Below are positions 49,956-58,272 of a stretch of 64,000 nt of DNA, piece after piece. Position 1 is the first letter of the stretch. Every line of letters starts with the position of its first letter. The notes under the pieces were generated by a model. The model was not told the origin of the DNA, ran no database searches, and saw only the letters and a list, made by a program, of their open reading frames with translations. This DNA is from Thermoanaerobaculales bacterium (GTDB lineage: Bacteria > Acidobacteriota > Thermoanaerobaculia > Thermoanaerobaculales > Sulfomarinibacteraceae): the NCBI GenBank assembly GCA_035358815.1, contig DAOPQC010000004.1, positions 372,001 through 436,000 of the forward strand, read 5' to 3'. The position numbers and the translations under genes were made by a program.

Positions 49956-51182
49956 CTACGCCGGGGCCAGCGCCCGTGCCAGTCGACGGCATCCCTCGTC
50001 GATCGCGGCCTGGTCGGCGAAGGTGAAGCACAGGCGAGCGAACTCGTCGCCAACCGCCGGCTCGCCGAACTGCTCGTCGCGAGACGGGTAGAAGGCCGCT
50101 CCCGGCACGAAGGCCACGCCCTCGGCGATGGCGCGGTCGAACAGCTCGCGGCTCGACCGGCCGCGCATCCGCAGCCAGAAGAAGAAGCCGCCGTCCGGCG
50201 CCCGCCACTCGGCGGTCCCCTCGGGGAGGTGCTCGGACAGGGCCCGCTCCATGGCCGCGCACTTCGCCGAGTAGATGTCGAGGATGGTCGCGAGGTGGGC
50301 GTCGAGGTCGCCGCGGCGGCAGTACTCGCCGACCAGGGCCTGGGTGACGGTCGCGGTGCAGAGGTCCTCGCCCTGGCGCATGAGCACCATCGCGCGGATG
50401 ACATCCGGCGATCCGACCGCCCACGCGACCCGGACGCCGGGCGCCAGGATCTTCGAGAACGACGACACGTAGAGGACTGCCGGCGCGTTGCCGGCGAGCC
50501 GCTTGAGTGTCGGCAGCGGCTCGCCCCGGTAGCGAAGCTGGCCGTACGGATCGTCCTCGACCACCGGGATCGAAAGCTGCGCGGCGGTCTCGAGAAGCCG
50601 CCGGCGGCGGTCGAGCGTCAGGCAGGCCCCCGACGGGTTGGAGAAGTCCGGGATCGTGTACAGCAGCTTCGGCCTGAGCCCGCACTCGGCCTCGCAGCGC
50701 GCCACCGCGTCGGCGAGGCCGTCCACGATCATCCCGTCGGCGTCGCAGGGCACGGCGACGAAGCGCGCCCCGGCGTTGCGCAGGGTGTGGATGGTGCCGG
50801 GGTAGGTCGGCCCCTCGACGAGCACCGGGTCGCCCGGGTCGATGAGGACGCGGGCGATCAGGTTGACGGCCTGCTGGGACCCGGTGGTCACCAGCAGCTC
50901 CTCGGGGCGGACCGGGTAACCGAGCCGGTCCGCCATCATCTCGAGCAGGGTTTCCCGCAGGGGCGCGTGGCCCTCGCTCGGCCCGTACTGCAGCACGCTG
51001 CGACCGCCATCGCGCAGGACCGAGGCGCACGCGGCGAAGCGCTCCACCGGGAAGCCGTCCGGGTCGGGCAGGCCGCCGGCGAAGGAGATCATCCCGGGTT
51101 GGCCGGCGACCCGGAACAGCTCGCGGATCGGCGATGGGCGCAGCGCGCGCCCGAGGCGAGAGAGGCGGAAGAGCTCGTCCAT
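49956..51182 (-). CDS. PLP-dependent aminotransferase, class I/II (2-aminoadipate aminotransferase/LysN-like)
   Basis: 408 residues. The PLP lysine lies in VSSFSKILAPGVRVAW, with the conserved IPDFSNPSG and VVEDDPYGQLRY segments that bind the cofactor, and an N-terminal ISFAGGLPDPDGFP block typical of the LysN/MocR-like branch. There is no GntR domain. Substrate likely an aromatic amino acid, 2-aminoadipate or Leu. The start at 51182 is chosen because TACAAT ends 8 nt upstream and there is no SD; a GTG at 51206 would precede the promoter hexamer. Convergent with the LAB_N gene (36 bp apart). Confidence 0.9.
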   Translation of the reverse strand: MDELFRLSRLGRALRPSPIRELFRVAGQPGMISFAGGLPDPDGFPVERFAACASVLRDGGRSVLQYGPSEGHAPLRETLLEMMADRLGYPVRPEELLVTTGSQQAVNLIARVLIDPGDPVLVEGPTYPGTIHTLRNAGARFVAVPCDADGMIVDGLADAVARCEAECGLRPKLLYTIPDFSNPSGACLTLDRRRRLLETAAQLSIPVVEDDPYGQLRYRGEPLPTLKRLAGNAPAVLYVSSFSKILAPGVRVAWAVGSPDVIRAMVLMRQGEDLCTATVTQALVGEYCRRGDLDAHLATILDIYSAKCAAMERALSEHLPEGTAEWRAPDGGFFFWLRMRGRSSRELFDRAIAEGVAFVPGAAFYPSRDEQFGEPAVGDEFARLCFTFADQAAIDEGCRRLARALAPA

Positions 51183-51190
51183 GGCAGCGG

Positions 51191-51196
51191 ATTGTA
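51191..51196 (-). promoter_or_regulatory. -10 element, leaderless type, for aminotransferase gene
   Basis: Minus strand TACAAT in CGTACAAT ends 8 nt before the ATG at 51182; no SD. Confidence 0.55.
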
Positions 51197-51346
51197 CGGC
51201 AGCCACGTCGACTGATCCGGTTATCGATACCGATTCTCGTCCTGAGAACCAGCTCTCCCCTCGGCCGTAAACCCTGTCGTGCGGCCGTGCATCTCAGGAT
51301 CGAGAGGGGGCGCGTGGCAAGAACCCGAACCGACATGGAGAGCTCG

Positions 51347-53575
51347 ATGATCGCTCGCCGGGTGGCTCTGATCCTGCTGCTGTCGACTGTCCCGCCGGCC
51401 CTCGCCGCCCAGTCTGGAGCGCCGCAGCCCAGGACCCGCGCGCAGATCCCGCGCATCGAGGCCCCGGTCGTCCTCGACGGCACCCTCGACGAGATCGTCT
51501 GGAAGCAGGCCTGGTCGACCGAGCTGCCGGTCGAGGTGAGCCCGGGCGAGAACACCCCGGCGCCGGTCTCGACCGAGGTGCTGCTGTTCCACGACGACGG
51601 CGCGCTGTACGTCGCGTTCCGCGCCTTCGACCCGGAGCCGACGGCGATTCGCGCCCACCTCGTCGACCGCGACAACGCCTGGTCCGACGACTGGGTGGGG
51701 GTGGTGCTCGACACCTTCCACGACCAGCGGCGCGACTACCTGCTGCTGGTCAACCCGCTCGGCGTGCAGATGGACAATATCGAGACCTGGCCCGGCGAGG
51801 GCACGACCTGGGACGGGATCTGGGAGTCGGCTGCCGCCATCCACGGTTGGGGGTGGGCCGCCGAGATGCGGATCCCGTTCTCGACCCTGCGGTTCCAGCG
51901 CAGCGACGGCCCGCAGGTGTGGGGCTTCGACGCGGTCCGCGGCTACCCGCGAAGCACCACCGCGCAGATGGGCGCCTTTGCGCGCGATCGCAACAACAAC
52001 TGCTACCTCTGCCAGGCGATCGAGATCGAGGGCTTCGCCGGCGTCTCGCCGGGGCGCAACCTGGAGATCGTCCCGACCATGGTGGCGACCCGCACCGACG
52101 CGCTCGCCGGAACCGCCGCGAAGGTCCTCGCCGAGGGCGACATCGAGAGCGAGCTCGGCATCACGGCGCGCTGGGGCTTCACACCCAACCTGACGCTCAG
52201 CGGCACCGTTCAGCCGGACTTCTCGCAGGTCGAGGCCGATGCCCTCCAGCTTGAGGTCAACCAGCCGTTCGCGCTGTTCTTCCCGGAGAAGCGGCCGTTC
52301 TTCATGGAGGGGTCGGACTTCTTCGACACCAGCCTCGACGTTGTCTACACGCGGATGCTCCGTGATCCGGCGTGGGGCGCCAAGGTCACCGGCAAGGAAG
52401 GCGCGCACACGGTCGGCACCTACGTCGTCGAGGACGAGGTCACCAACCTCGTCTTCCCGGGGAGCCAGTCCTCGGACGCCACCTCGCTCGAGGCCGCCAA
52501 CCTGGCCAGCGTCGCGCGCTACAAGTACGACCTCGACGACCGCTTCACCTTCGGCGTGCTCGGCACCTCCCGGGAGGGCGAGGACGGCTACTTCAATCGG
52601 GTCGCCGAATTCGACGCCGACCTCCGGGTGTCGCCCCGCGACCGGTTGGTCCTCCAGGCCCTGGGCTCGCGCACCCGGTATCCGGATGCCGTCGCCGACG
52701 ACTACGGCCAGCCTGAAGGACCGTTCGCAGGCGCGGCGTACAACGTCGAGTACTACCACGACACCCGGAGCTGGCTGCTGTGGTCCTTGCTGCGCGACAT
52801 CGACGACGGCTTCCGGGCCGACCTCGGCTTCATGCCTCAGGTCGATCAGCGGTACGGCGAGGTCGGCGGCGGCCTGGTGTGGACCGGCTCACCCGGCGAC
52901 TGGTACTCGCGGGTCGAGCTCCTCTCGAAGGCGGTCCATAGCGAGGACCATCGGGGCAACCTGCTGCTCGACGAGTACGTGGTCAAGTTCAACTACGAGG
53001 GTCCCCTCCAGTCGCATTTCTTCCTGCGCCCGAGACACGTGCGGGAGGGGTGGGCCGGCGAGGAGTACGAGTACGACGAGGTCTGGGCTCATCTCTGCCT
53101 CCACCCCAACGGCAGCAGCCAGGCCTGGCTCGAGGTGATCGGCGGCGGCCGGCTCGACTACGCCGGCAACCGCGAGGGCGAGCGGCTGCAGCTCCACCCG
53201 GGGTTCTGGTACCAGCCCGGACGCCACCTGACTCTCGAGCTCGACTACACGCGCGAGCAGATGGACGTCGACGCGGGCTGGCTCTACGACGCCAGCATCG
53301 GCCAGCTCTCGGTCGCCTGGCAGTTCGACTCCCGGACCTTCGTGCGCGCCATCCTGCAGGCCGTCGACAACGAGTTCAACCCGGAGGTCGACACCGCCGG
53401 GCGGGACCCCGAGTTCCAGCACTTGTTCAGCCAGCTCCTGTTCTCCTACAAGCTCAACCCCCAGACCGTGCTGTTCCTGGGGTACTCCGACAACGCCATC
53501 GGCGACGCGGCCACCGACCTCACCCGCCAGGACCGCACGCTGTTCGTCAAGGTCGGCTACGCGTTCGTCCTGTAG
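51347..53575 (+). CDS. DUF5916 outer-membrane protein with N-terminal CBM9/DOMON-like domain
   Basis: 742 residues. Signal peptide to about residue 22 (STVPPALAAQ). The N-terminal domain (about 35-215; LDGTLDEIVWKQAW, LYVAFRAFDPEP, WVGVVLDTFHDQRRDYLLLVNPLG) is a CBM9-like beta sandwich. The rest is DUF5916, with the hallmark FFPEKRPFFMEGSDFF and then a long series of amphipathic strands ending VKVGYAFVL, as expected for an outer-membrane barrel. The function is not known; such genes are abundant in Acidobacteriota and Bacteroidota. ATG 51347 is preferred over 51335 because TGGAGAG lies 8 nt before it. Its stop codon is the first base group of a palindromic repeat. Confidence 0.88.
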   Translation: MIARRVALILLLSTVPPALAAQSGAPQPRTRAQIPRIEAPVVLDGTLDEIVWKQAWSTELPVEVSPGENTPAPVSTEVLLFHDDGALYVAFRAFDPEPTAIRAHLVDRDNAWSDDWVGVVLDTFHDQRRDYLLLVNPLGVQMDNIETWPGEGTTWDGIWESAAAIHGWGWAAEMRIPFSTLRFQRSDGPQVWGFDAVRGYPRSTTAQMGAFARDRNNNCYLCQAIEIEGFAGVSPGRNLEIVPTMVATRTDALAGTAAKVLAEGDIESELGITARWGFTPNLTLSGTVQPDFSQVEADALQLEVNQPFALFFPEKRPFFMEGSDFFDTSLDVVYTRMLRDPAWGAKVTGKEGAHTVGTYVVEDEVTNLVFPGSQSSDATSLEAANLASVARYKYDLDDRFTFGVLGTSREGEDGYFNRVAEFDADLRVSPRDRLVLQALGSRTRYPDAVADDYGQPEGPFAGAAYNVEYYHDTRSWLLWSLLRDIDDGFRADLGFMPQVDQRYGEVGGGLVWTGSPGDWYSRVELLSKAVHSEDHRGNLLLDEYVVKFNYEGPLQSHFFLRPRHVREGWAGEEYEYDEVWAHLCLHPNGSSQAWLEVIGGGRLDYAGNREGERLQLHPGFWYQPGRHLTLELDYTREQMDVDAGWLYDASIGQLSVAWQFDSRTFVRAILQAVDNEFNPEVDTAGRDPEFQHLFSQLLFSYKLNPQTVLFLGYSDNAIGDAATDLTRQDRTLFVKVGYAFVL

Positions 53576-53680
53576 GAGCTCGTGCCGCATCGGCCTGCTC
53601 GGCGTGCGTGGCCGATTGAGTCGTCGACGGACGGCCGCAGCAGCACGAGCGCCTCGGGATGCGCTTCGCGCATCTTGACG
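53574..53680 (+). repeat. Two-hairpin stop-codon-linked element, copy 1
   Basis: It begins within the TAG stop of the DUF5916 gene. Outer hairpin: AGGAGCTCGTGC (53574-53585) pairs with GCACGAGCGCCT (53643-53654), one mismatch. Then GATGCGC-TTC-GCGCATC (53658-53674) forms a second hairpin. The same order occurs at 58271. No gene between 53576 and 53798. Confidence 0.7.
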
Positions 53681-53770
53681 AGTGTCTAGGGCAGAGGCCA
53701 ATCGGAACAACCGTCTCAGGAGCGCAATCAAGGGCCCATGCCCCAGAGGTTCCGCGCCGGCCGCACGCGC

Positions 53771-53776
53771 TATCAT
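53771..53776 (+). promoter_or_regulatory. Putative -10 element of the apaH-sixA genes
   Basis: TATCAT in GCTATCAT, 22 nt before the TTG at 53799, with the SD GGAGGGA between. Confidence 0.45.
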
Positions 53777-53798
53777 CCAGTCACGGAGGGAGAGCGGG

Positions 53799-54608
53799 TT
53801 GGCCGACTGGGTGATCGGCGATGTCCACGGCTGCTGGGTGACCCTGCAACGGCTGCTCGAGCGCATCCGCTGGGACCGCGACCGCGACCGCCTGTGGCTC
53901 ATCGGAGACCTCGTCAACCGGGGGCCGCGGTCGCTCGAGGTGCTGCGATGGGCGGCGGGCCATCCTGGGGTCGACGCCATCCTCGGCAACCATGACCTTC
54001 ACGTCCTCGCCCGGAACGCGGCGCTCGTCGACGCGAAGGCCGGGGACCGGCTCGACGAGGTGCTCGCCGCGGACGACCACGAGCGCCTCCTCGACTGGCT
54101 GCGCCGGCGCCCGTTCCTCCACCGGATCGGCGACACCGTGCTGGTGCATGCCGGCCTGCTGCCGCAGTGGGGCTGGGTCGAGGCCTCGGCTCTCGCCGGC
54201 TCGGCCGGGCTGCATCTGGAGGCCCTGCTGCCGCGCCTGGCCCGCAGGCCGAGGCCGAGGTGGAGCGCCGAGGCGACCGGCGACGAGCGGCTGGCGGCGG
54301 CGATCTCCATCTTCACCCGGCTCCGCGTGGTGCGGGCCGACGGGCGGCCGAAGCTCTCCTTCACGGCGGCGCCGGAGTCCGCGCCGGCCGGCTGCCGGCC
54401 CTGGTACGAGACCGCGCGGCTGGTCGCGGAGGGGGCGCGGGCGATCTTCGGGCACTGGGCGATGATGGGATTCCGCCGCGAGCCCGGCGCGGTGTGCATC
54501 GACTCCGGGTGCGTGTACGGCGGCCGCCTGACCGCATTCCGCCTCGACGACGATGCCGCCGTCCACGAGCCGGTGGCGGCGGACGAGGTGGCGCAGGTGG
54601 AGGACTGA
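53799..54608 (+). CDS. apaH: Symmetrical bis(5'-nucleosyl)-tetraphosphatase
   Basis: 269 residues. Hydrolyses Ap4A to two ADP. Metallophosphoesterase motifs GDVHGCWVTLQRLL, GDLVNRGPRSLEVL and LGNHDLHVLA are intact, and the ApaH-specific C-terminal blocks VHAGLLPQWG, ISIFTRLRVV, PWYE and IFGHWAMMG align with the E. coli enzyme. The start is inferred to be the TTG at 53799 because GGAGG lies 9 nt upstream and the next codons match the family N-terminus (ADWVIGDVHG). It is followed after 1 nt by sixA, forming an operon with ppx and tag further down. Confidence 0.92.
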   Translation: MADWVIGDVHGCWVTLQRLLERIRWDRDRDRLWLIGDLVNRGPRSLEVLRWAAGHPGVDAILGNHDLHVLARNAALVDAKAGDRLDEVLAADDHERLLDWLRRRPFLHRIGDTVLVHAGLLPQWGWVEASALAGSAGLHLEALLPRLARRPRPRWSAEATGDERLAAAISIFTRLRVVRADGRPKLSFTAAPESAPAGCRPWYETARLVAEGARAIFGHWAMMGFRREPGAVCIDSGCVYGGRLTAFRLDDDAAVHEPVAADEVAQVED

Positions 54609-54609
54609 G

Positions 54610-55110
54610 ATGCTGGAGCTGCTCATCATGCGGCACGCCAAGTCGGACTGGGACGCCGCCGCGACCGACGATCACGAGCGGCCGCTCGCCGAGCGGGGCG
54701 TGAAGGCCGCGCGCAAGATGGGTCGGTTCCTGGCCCGGGATGAGATGGTGCCGGGTCTGGTCATCAGCTCGACCGCCCTGCGCGCGCGGACGACGGCCGA
54801 GCTCGCCGCCGCGGCTGGGAAGTGGCGCTGCCCGGTCGAGCACACCGCGGCCTTCTACGGCGCCGACCCGTCCGGAGTGCTCGCCGAGATCGCCTCGAGG
54901 ACAGCGCCGCCGCGGCTGCTGGTGGTCGGCCACGAGCCGACCTGGTCGCAGCTGGTGTCGCTGCTGATCGGCGGCGGCGCGGTGCGGATGGCGACCGCGG
55001 CGGTGGCCTGCGTCGAGATCGAGGCCGACGGCTGGGACGCGGTCGCGCCGGGCTCAGGACGGCTGGCCTGGCTGATCACGCCCAGGCTCCTGCAGGCCGG
55101 CGAAGGCTGA
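54610..55110 (+). CDS. sixA: Phosphohistidine phosphatase SixA family
   Basis: 166 residues, histidine-phosphatase superfamily. The phosphate-accepting histidine is in LLIMRHAKSDW (H9), followed by RPLAERGVKAARKMG, SSTALRARTTAEL and the second catalytic His in VVGHEPTW. SixA in E. coli dephosphorylates phosphocarrier and phosphorelay histidines (ArcB, NPr); the target here is unknown. The ATG follows the apaH stop by one base with GGAGGACTG as SD. The next gene, ppx, starts 93 nt later, with TAGAAT at 55144-55149 as a possible promoter. Confidence 0.9.
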   Translation: MLELLIMRHAKSDWDAAATDDHERPLAERGVKAARKMGRFLARDEMVPGLVISSTALRARTTAELAAAAGKWRCPVEHTAAFYGADPSGVLAEIASRTAPPRLLVVGHEPTWSQLVSLLIGGGAVRMATAAVACVEIEADGWDAVAPGSGRLAWLITPRLLQAGEG

Positions 55111-55143
55111 TCTGGTCGGCGATCGGCGCAAGCGCGCGCCGTG

Positions 55144-55149
55144 TAGAAT
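55144..55149 (+). promoter_or_regulatory. Putative -10 element of the ppx-tag genes
   Basis: TAGAAT in GTGTAGAATGG, 54 nt before the ATG at 55204. Confidence 0.4.
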
Positions 55150-55203
55150 GGCGCTTTGACGCCGTAAGGATGAACGCTCGCAACACTGGACGCCGCTGAC
55201 GAG

Positions 55204-56772
55204 ATGATCGACGAGGATGTGTCCTTTCCGCTGCGAGTTGCCGCAGTGGACATGGGATCGAACGCGATTCGATTCCTGGTCGCCGACTTCGCCACCGAGG
55301 CCCAGTTCATCACCCTGGTCTCCGAGCGGACGCCGGTGCGGCTGGGCCACGGCGTCTACCTTTCCGGACGGCTCGATCCGACGACGATGGACGCCGCGGT
55401 GGCGACCCTCGAGGGCTACAGCGCGCAGATGGCCGAGCTCGGGGTCGGGCACTTCCGGGCGGTCGCCACCTCTGCGGTCCGCGAGAGCAAGAACGGCGAG
55501 GAGCTCATCGACCGGGTGCGCCAGGTGACCGGCATCGAGCTGCAGCCGATCAGCGGCTCCGAGGAGAGCCGGCTGGTGCACCTGGCGGTCGCGAACCGGT
55601 TGCCGCTCGGCCGGCGGCGGTGGCTGCTCGTCGACCTCGGCGGCGGCAGCGTCGAGGTGTCGCTGGTCGACCGGGGCGGCACGATCTGGAGCGAGTCGCA
55701 CACCATGGGCGCGGTCCGTCTGCTCGAGGTGCTGACCGAGGCCGGCGCAGACCCGGGCCGCTTCCGGCGACTGCTCGAGGAGTACGTGTCGGTGCTCCGG
55801 GTTCCGGCCGCCGTGAGCACCGGCCGCATTGCCGGCTACATCGCGACCGGCGGCAACATCGAGACCCTCGCCAGGCTGGCCGGAGCGCAGCCCGTCCCAG
55901 ACGTCAGCCGGGTGTCAGTTGACAGCCTGCGCGCGGTGGCCGAGCGGCTGGCCGCGATGTCGTATCGGGAGCGTGTCGACGAGCTCGGCTTGCGCGAGGA
56001 CCGCGCTGACGTGGTGCTGCCGGCGGCGTTCGTCTACCTGCGACTCGCCGAGCTGTGCCGTGCCGCAGAGATCGTGGTGCCAAACGTCGGCGTCAAGGAA
56101 GGGGTGGTCCTCGATCTCGTCGACGGCCTCACGCGCCGCCGTGATCACGCCGACCGCCAGGCGCGCGACGTGCTCTCCAGCGCGGTGACCGTCGGCCGCA
56201 AGTACCTGTTCGATGAGGCCCATGCCCGCCACGTGGCCGAGCTGGCGCTGGCGCTGTTCGATCAGCTTCGTTCCCTCCACAACCTCGGCGCCGCCGACCG
56301 CAAGATCCTGCAGGCCGCCGCGCTGTTGCAGGACATCGGCCAGGTCGTCAGCTACAAGGGCCACCACAAGCACTCGTTCTACCTGATCTCGAACACCGAG
56401 CTGCCGGCCTTCAGCCAGCACGAGATGCGGCTGGTGGCGACCGTCGCCCGCTACCATCGGGGAGCCGACCCCACCGACGCCCACCATCCTTTCGCCGAGC
56501 TGGAAGACAACGAGCAGCAGCGGGTGGTACGGCTGATTGCGCTGCTCCGGGTGGCGCACGCACTCGATCGGGACCACCTCCAGCGAGTACGCGACCTCCG
56601 GGCGAGGATCGGCAGCTCCTGGGTGACGCTCCACCTCGAGGCGTCGGGCGGGCTGCTCCTCGAGGGGTGGTCGCTCAAGAAGAAGGCCCAGCTGTTCGCC
56701 GAAGTGTTCGGCAGGAAGGTCCGGCTGCGGGTCGCCGGGGACGAGGACGGAGGCGATGAAGCGGTCACATGA
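55204..56772 (+). CDS. ppx: Ppx/GppA exopolyphosphatase-family phosphatase with altered HD domain
   Basis: 522 residues. The N-terminal Ppx/GppA domain has AAVDMGSNAIRFLVAD (phosphate loop 1), the catalytic Glu in ISGSEESRL (about E120) and LLVDLGGGSVEVS (phosphate loop 2). The C-terminal domain is HD-type: H343 in ARHVAELALALF and HHKHSFYLI are kept, but the HD doublet that reads LLHDIG in relatives is LLQDIG here (Q376-D377), so the metal site looks broken. Substrate polyphosphate or (p)ppGpp cannot be separated by sequence. The last 17 nt overlap tag. Confidence 0.9.
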   Translation: MIDEDVSFPLRVAAVDMGSNAIRFLVADFATEAQFITLVSERTPVRLGHGVYLSGRLDPTTMDAAVATLEGYSAQMAELGVGHFRAVATSAVRESKNGEELIDRVRQVTGIELQPISGSEESRLVHLAVANRLPLGRRRWLLVDLGGGSVEVSLVDRGGTIWSESHTMGAVRLLEVLTEAGADPGRFRRLLEEYVSVLRVPAAVSTGRIAGYIATGGNIETLARLAGAQPVPDVSRVSVDSLRAVAERLAAMSYRERVDELGLREDRADVVLPAAFVYLRLAELCRAAEIVVPNVGVKEGVVLDLVDGLTRRRDHADRQARDVLSSAVTVGRKYLFDEAHARHVAELALALFDQLRSLHNLGAADRKILQAAALLQDIGQVVSYKGHHKHSFYLISNTELPAFSQHEMRLVATVARYHRGADPTDAHHPFAELEDNEQQRVVRLIALLRVAHALDRDHLQRVRDLRARIGSSWVTLHLEASGGLLLEGWSLKKKAQLFAEVFGRKVRLRVAGDEDGGDEAVT

Positions 56773-57349
56773 GGAGCGCGTCGCGAGGTGTCCGTGGTGC
56801 GGCGACGACCCGCTCTACCTCGCCTACCACGACCGGGAGTGGGGCGTGCCGGTCCGCGACGACCGCACGCTGTTCGAGTTCCTGACCCTCGAGGGTGCGC
56901 AGGCGGGTCTGAGCTGGCTGACCGTCCTGCGCAAGCGGGAGGCCTACCGGGGCGCCTTTGCCGGCTTCGACCCGGAGCGGGTCGCCGCCATGGACGGGAG
57001 GTCGGTCCGCCGGCTGATGGCCAACGCCGGGATCATCCGCAATCGGAAGAAGATCGAGGCGGCGATCGGCAACGCGCGCGCCTTTCTCGAGGTGCAGCGG
57101 GAGTTCGGGAGCTTCTCGGACTACATCTGGCGCTTCGTCGACGAACGCCCGATCCACGGCTCCTGGAGATCGATCGCCGAGATACCGGCAACGACGCCGC
57201 TGGCCGAGGCGATCTCGCGCGACCTCAAGCAGCGCGGCTTCCGGTTTGTCGGGCCGATCATCGTCTACGCCCACATGCAGGCCACCGGCATGGTCAACGA
57301 CCACCTCGTGAGCTGCTTCCGGCACCGCGAGCTGGCGGCCCTCGGGTGA
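56756..57349 (+). CDS. tag: DNA-3-methyladenine glycosylase I
   Basis: 197 residues. Excises 3-methyladenine from alkylated DNA. It aligns throughout with E. coli Tag: CPWCGDDPLYLAYHDREWGVP, LFEFLTLEGAQAGLSWLTVL with the catalytic Glu, GIIRNRKKIEAAIGNAR, and GFRFVGPIIVYAHMQATGMVNDHLVSC. Zinc ligands Cys near residue 12, His near 25 and the C-terminal His and Cys of NDHLVSC are present. It starts within the ppx gene (17 nt overlap, different frame), so it is probably coupled to it. Confidence 0.95.
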   Translation: MKRSHEERVARCPWCGDDPLYLAYHDREWGVPVRDDRTLFEFLTLEGAQAGLSWLTVLRKREAYRGAFAGFDPERVAAMDGRSVRRLMANAGIIRNRKKIEAAIGNARAFLEVQREFGSFSDYIWRFVDERPIHGSWRSIAEIPATTPLAEAISRDLKQRGFRFVGPIIVYAHMQATGMVNDHLVSCFRHRELAALG

Positions 57350-57391
57350 CGGGCGCCGCCGGTGGCGCTCGGCGACGCGGCCCGTTCGTTC

Positions 57392-57397
57392 TATGAT
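57392..57397 (+). promoter_or_regulatory. Putative -10 element of alpha/beta hydrolase gene
   Basis: TATGAT in TCTATGAT, 23 nt before the inferred CTG start at 57421, with GGAAGGGGG between as the SD. Confidence 0.4.
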
Positions 57398-57420
57398 CGT
57401 GGCTCGGGAAGGGGGATCTG

Positions 57421-58272
57421 CTGAAGCCGGCCGAGGATCCGATCAGCTCGGGGGCCGCCTACTCTGAGCGCTGGCTGCCCGTGCAAGGCGGCGTCGAGTT
57501 GCGGGTGATGGAGTGGTGGCCGGAGCAGACCAGCCAGCCGCCGCTGTACTTCGTCGCCGGCTGGGTGTCGGTGGTCGAGGGCTGGCGGCCGCTGCTCGAG
57601 GTCCTGGTCCGGCGGCGGCCGGTGGTCTACATCGAGACCCGCGAGAAGCGCTCGGCGCGGATCGAGCGGCACCGGCTGCGGGTCGAGGAGTTCCGCGTCC
57701 AGCGGCTCGCCGAGGACCTCTGCGAGGTCGCCCGGGTCCACGGCGTCGACCGGTCGAGCGCGATCTGGTTCGGCAGCTCGATGGGCTCCACCGCGCTGCT
57801 CGAGGCCCTCAAGGGCGCCCGGCTGCCGGCGCGCGCCGCCTTCCTGATCGGCCCCAACGCGACCTTCAACTTCCCGTGGTGGAGCCTGCCGCTGCTGCGG
57901 GTGCCGGCCGCCAGCTACTCGGTCGCCAAGCACCTCGTGATCTGGTATCTGCGGCACTTCCGGGTCGACGCGCGCCGCGAGCCCGACCAGATGCGGCGCT
58001 ACGAGCGGACCCTCAACGCCGCCGAGCCGATCCGGCTGAAGCTGTCGGCGCGGGCGGCGGTCGGCTACACGCTGTGGCCGGGGCTCGAGACCGTTACCGC
58101 GCCGGTTGCGATCGCGTACGCCTCGAGCGACGTCCTCCACGCCGAGAGCGAGGCCAGGTCGATCGTCGCCACCCTGCCCGCGGGCCTGGCGGTCGAGTGC
58201 CCCTCCAACACCTACATGCACCGCGCAGAGGTGGCGAGGGACATCGACGAGTTCATCGCCGGCCTCCCCTAG
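57421..58272 (+). CDS. Alpha/beta-hydrolase-fold protein, probable CTG start
   Basis: 283 residues from the inferred start. The alpha/beta-hydrolase pattern is visible: FVAGWVSVVEGWRPLLEVL after the first strands, nucleophile elbow WFGSSMGS (Ser), a lid-like aromatic segment (NFPWWSLPLL) and a late VAIAYASSDVLHAESEA strand holding the acidic residue; the final His is probably in YMHRAEVARD. Substrate unknown. The first ordinary start is a GTG at 57481 with no SD, but the 20 codons before it look coding (AAYSERWLPVQGGVELRVMEWW). The frame is closed by TGA at 57394, and GGAAGGGGG sits 5 nt before CTG 57421. The stop TAG begins a palindromic repeat. Confidence 0.75.
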   Translation: MKPAEDPISSGAAYSERWLPVQGGVELRVMEWWPEQTSQPPLYFVAGWVSVVEGWRPLLEVLVRRRPVVYIETREKRSARIERHRLRVEEFRVQRLAEDLCEVARVHGVDRSSAIWFGSSMGSTALLEALKGARLPARAAFLIGPNATFNFPWWSLPLLRVPAASYSVAKHLVIWYLRHFRVDARREPDQMRRYERTLNAAEPIRLKLSARAAVGYTLWPGLETVTAPVAIAYASSDVLHAESEARSIVATLPAGLAVECPSNTYMHRAEVARDIDEFIAGLP

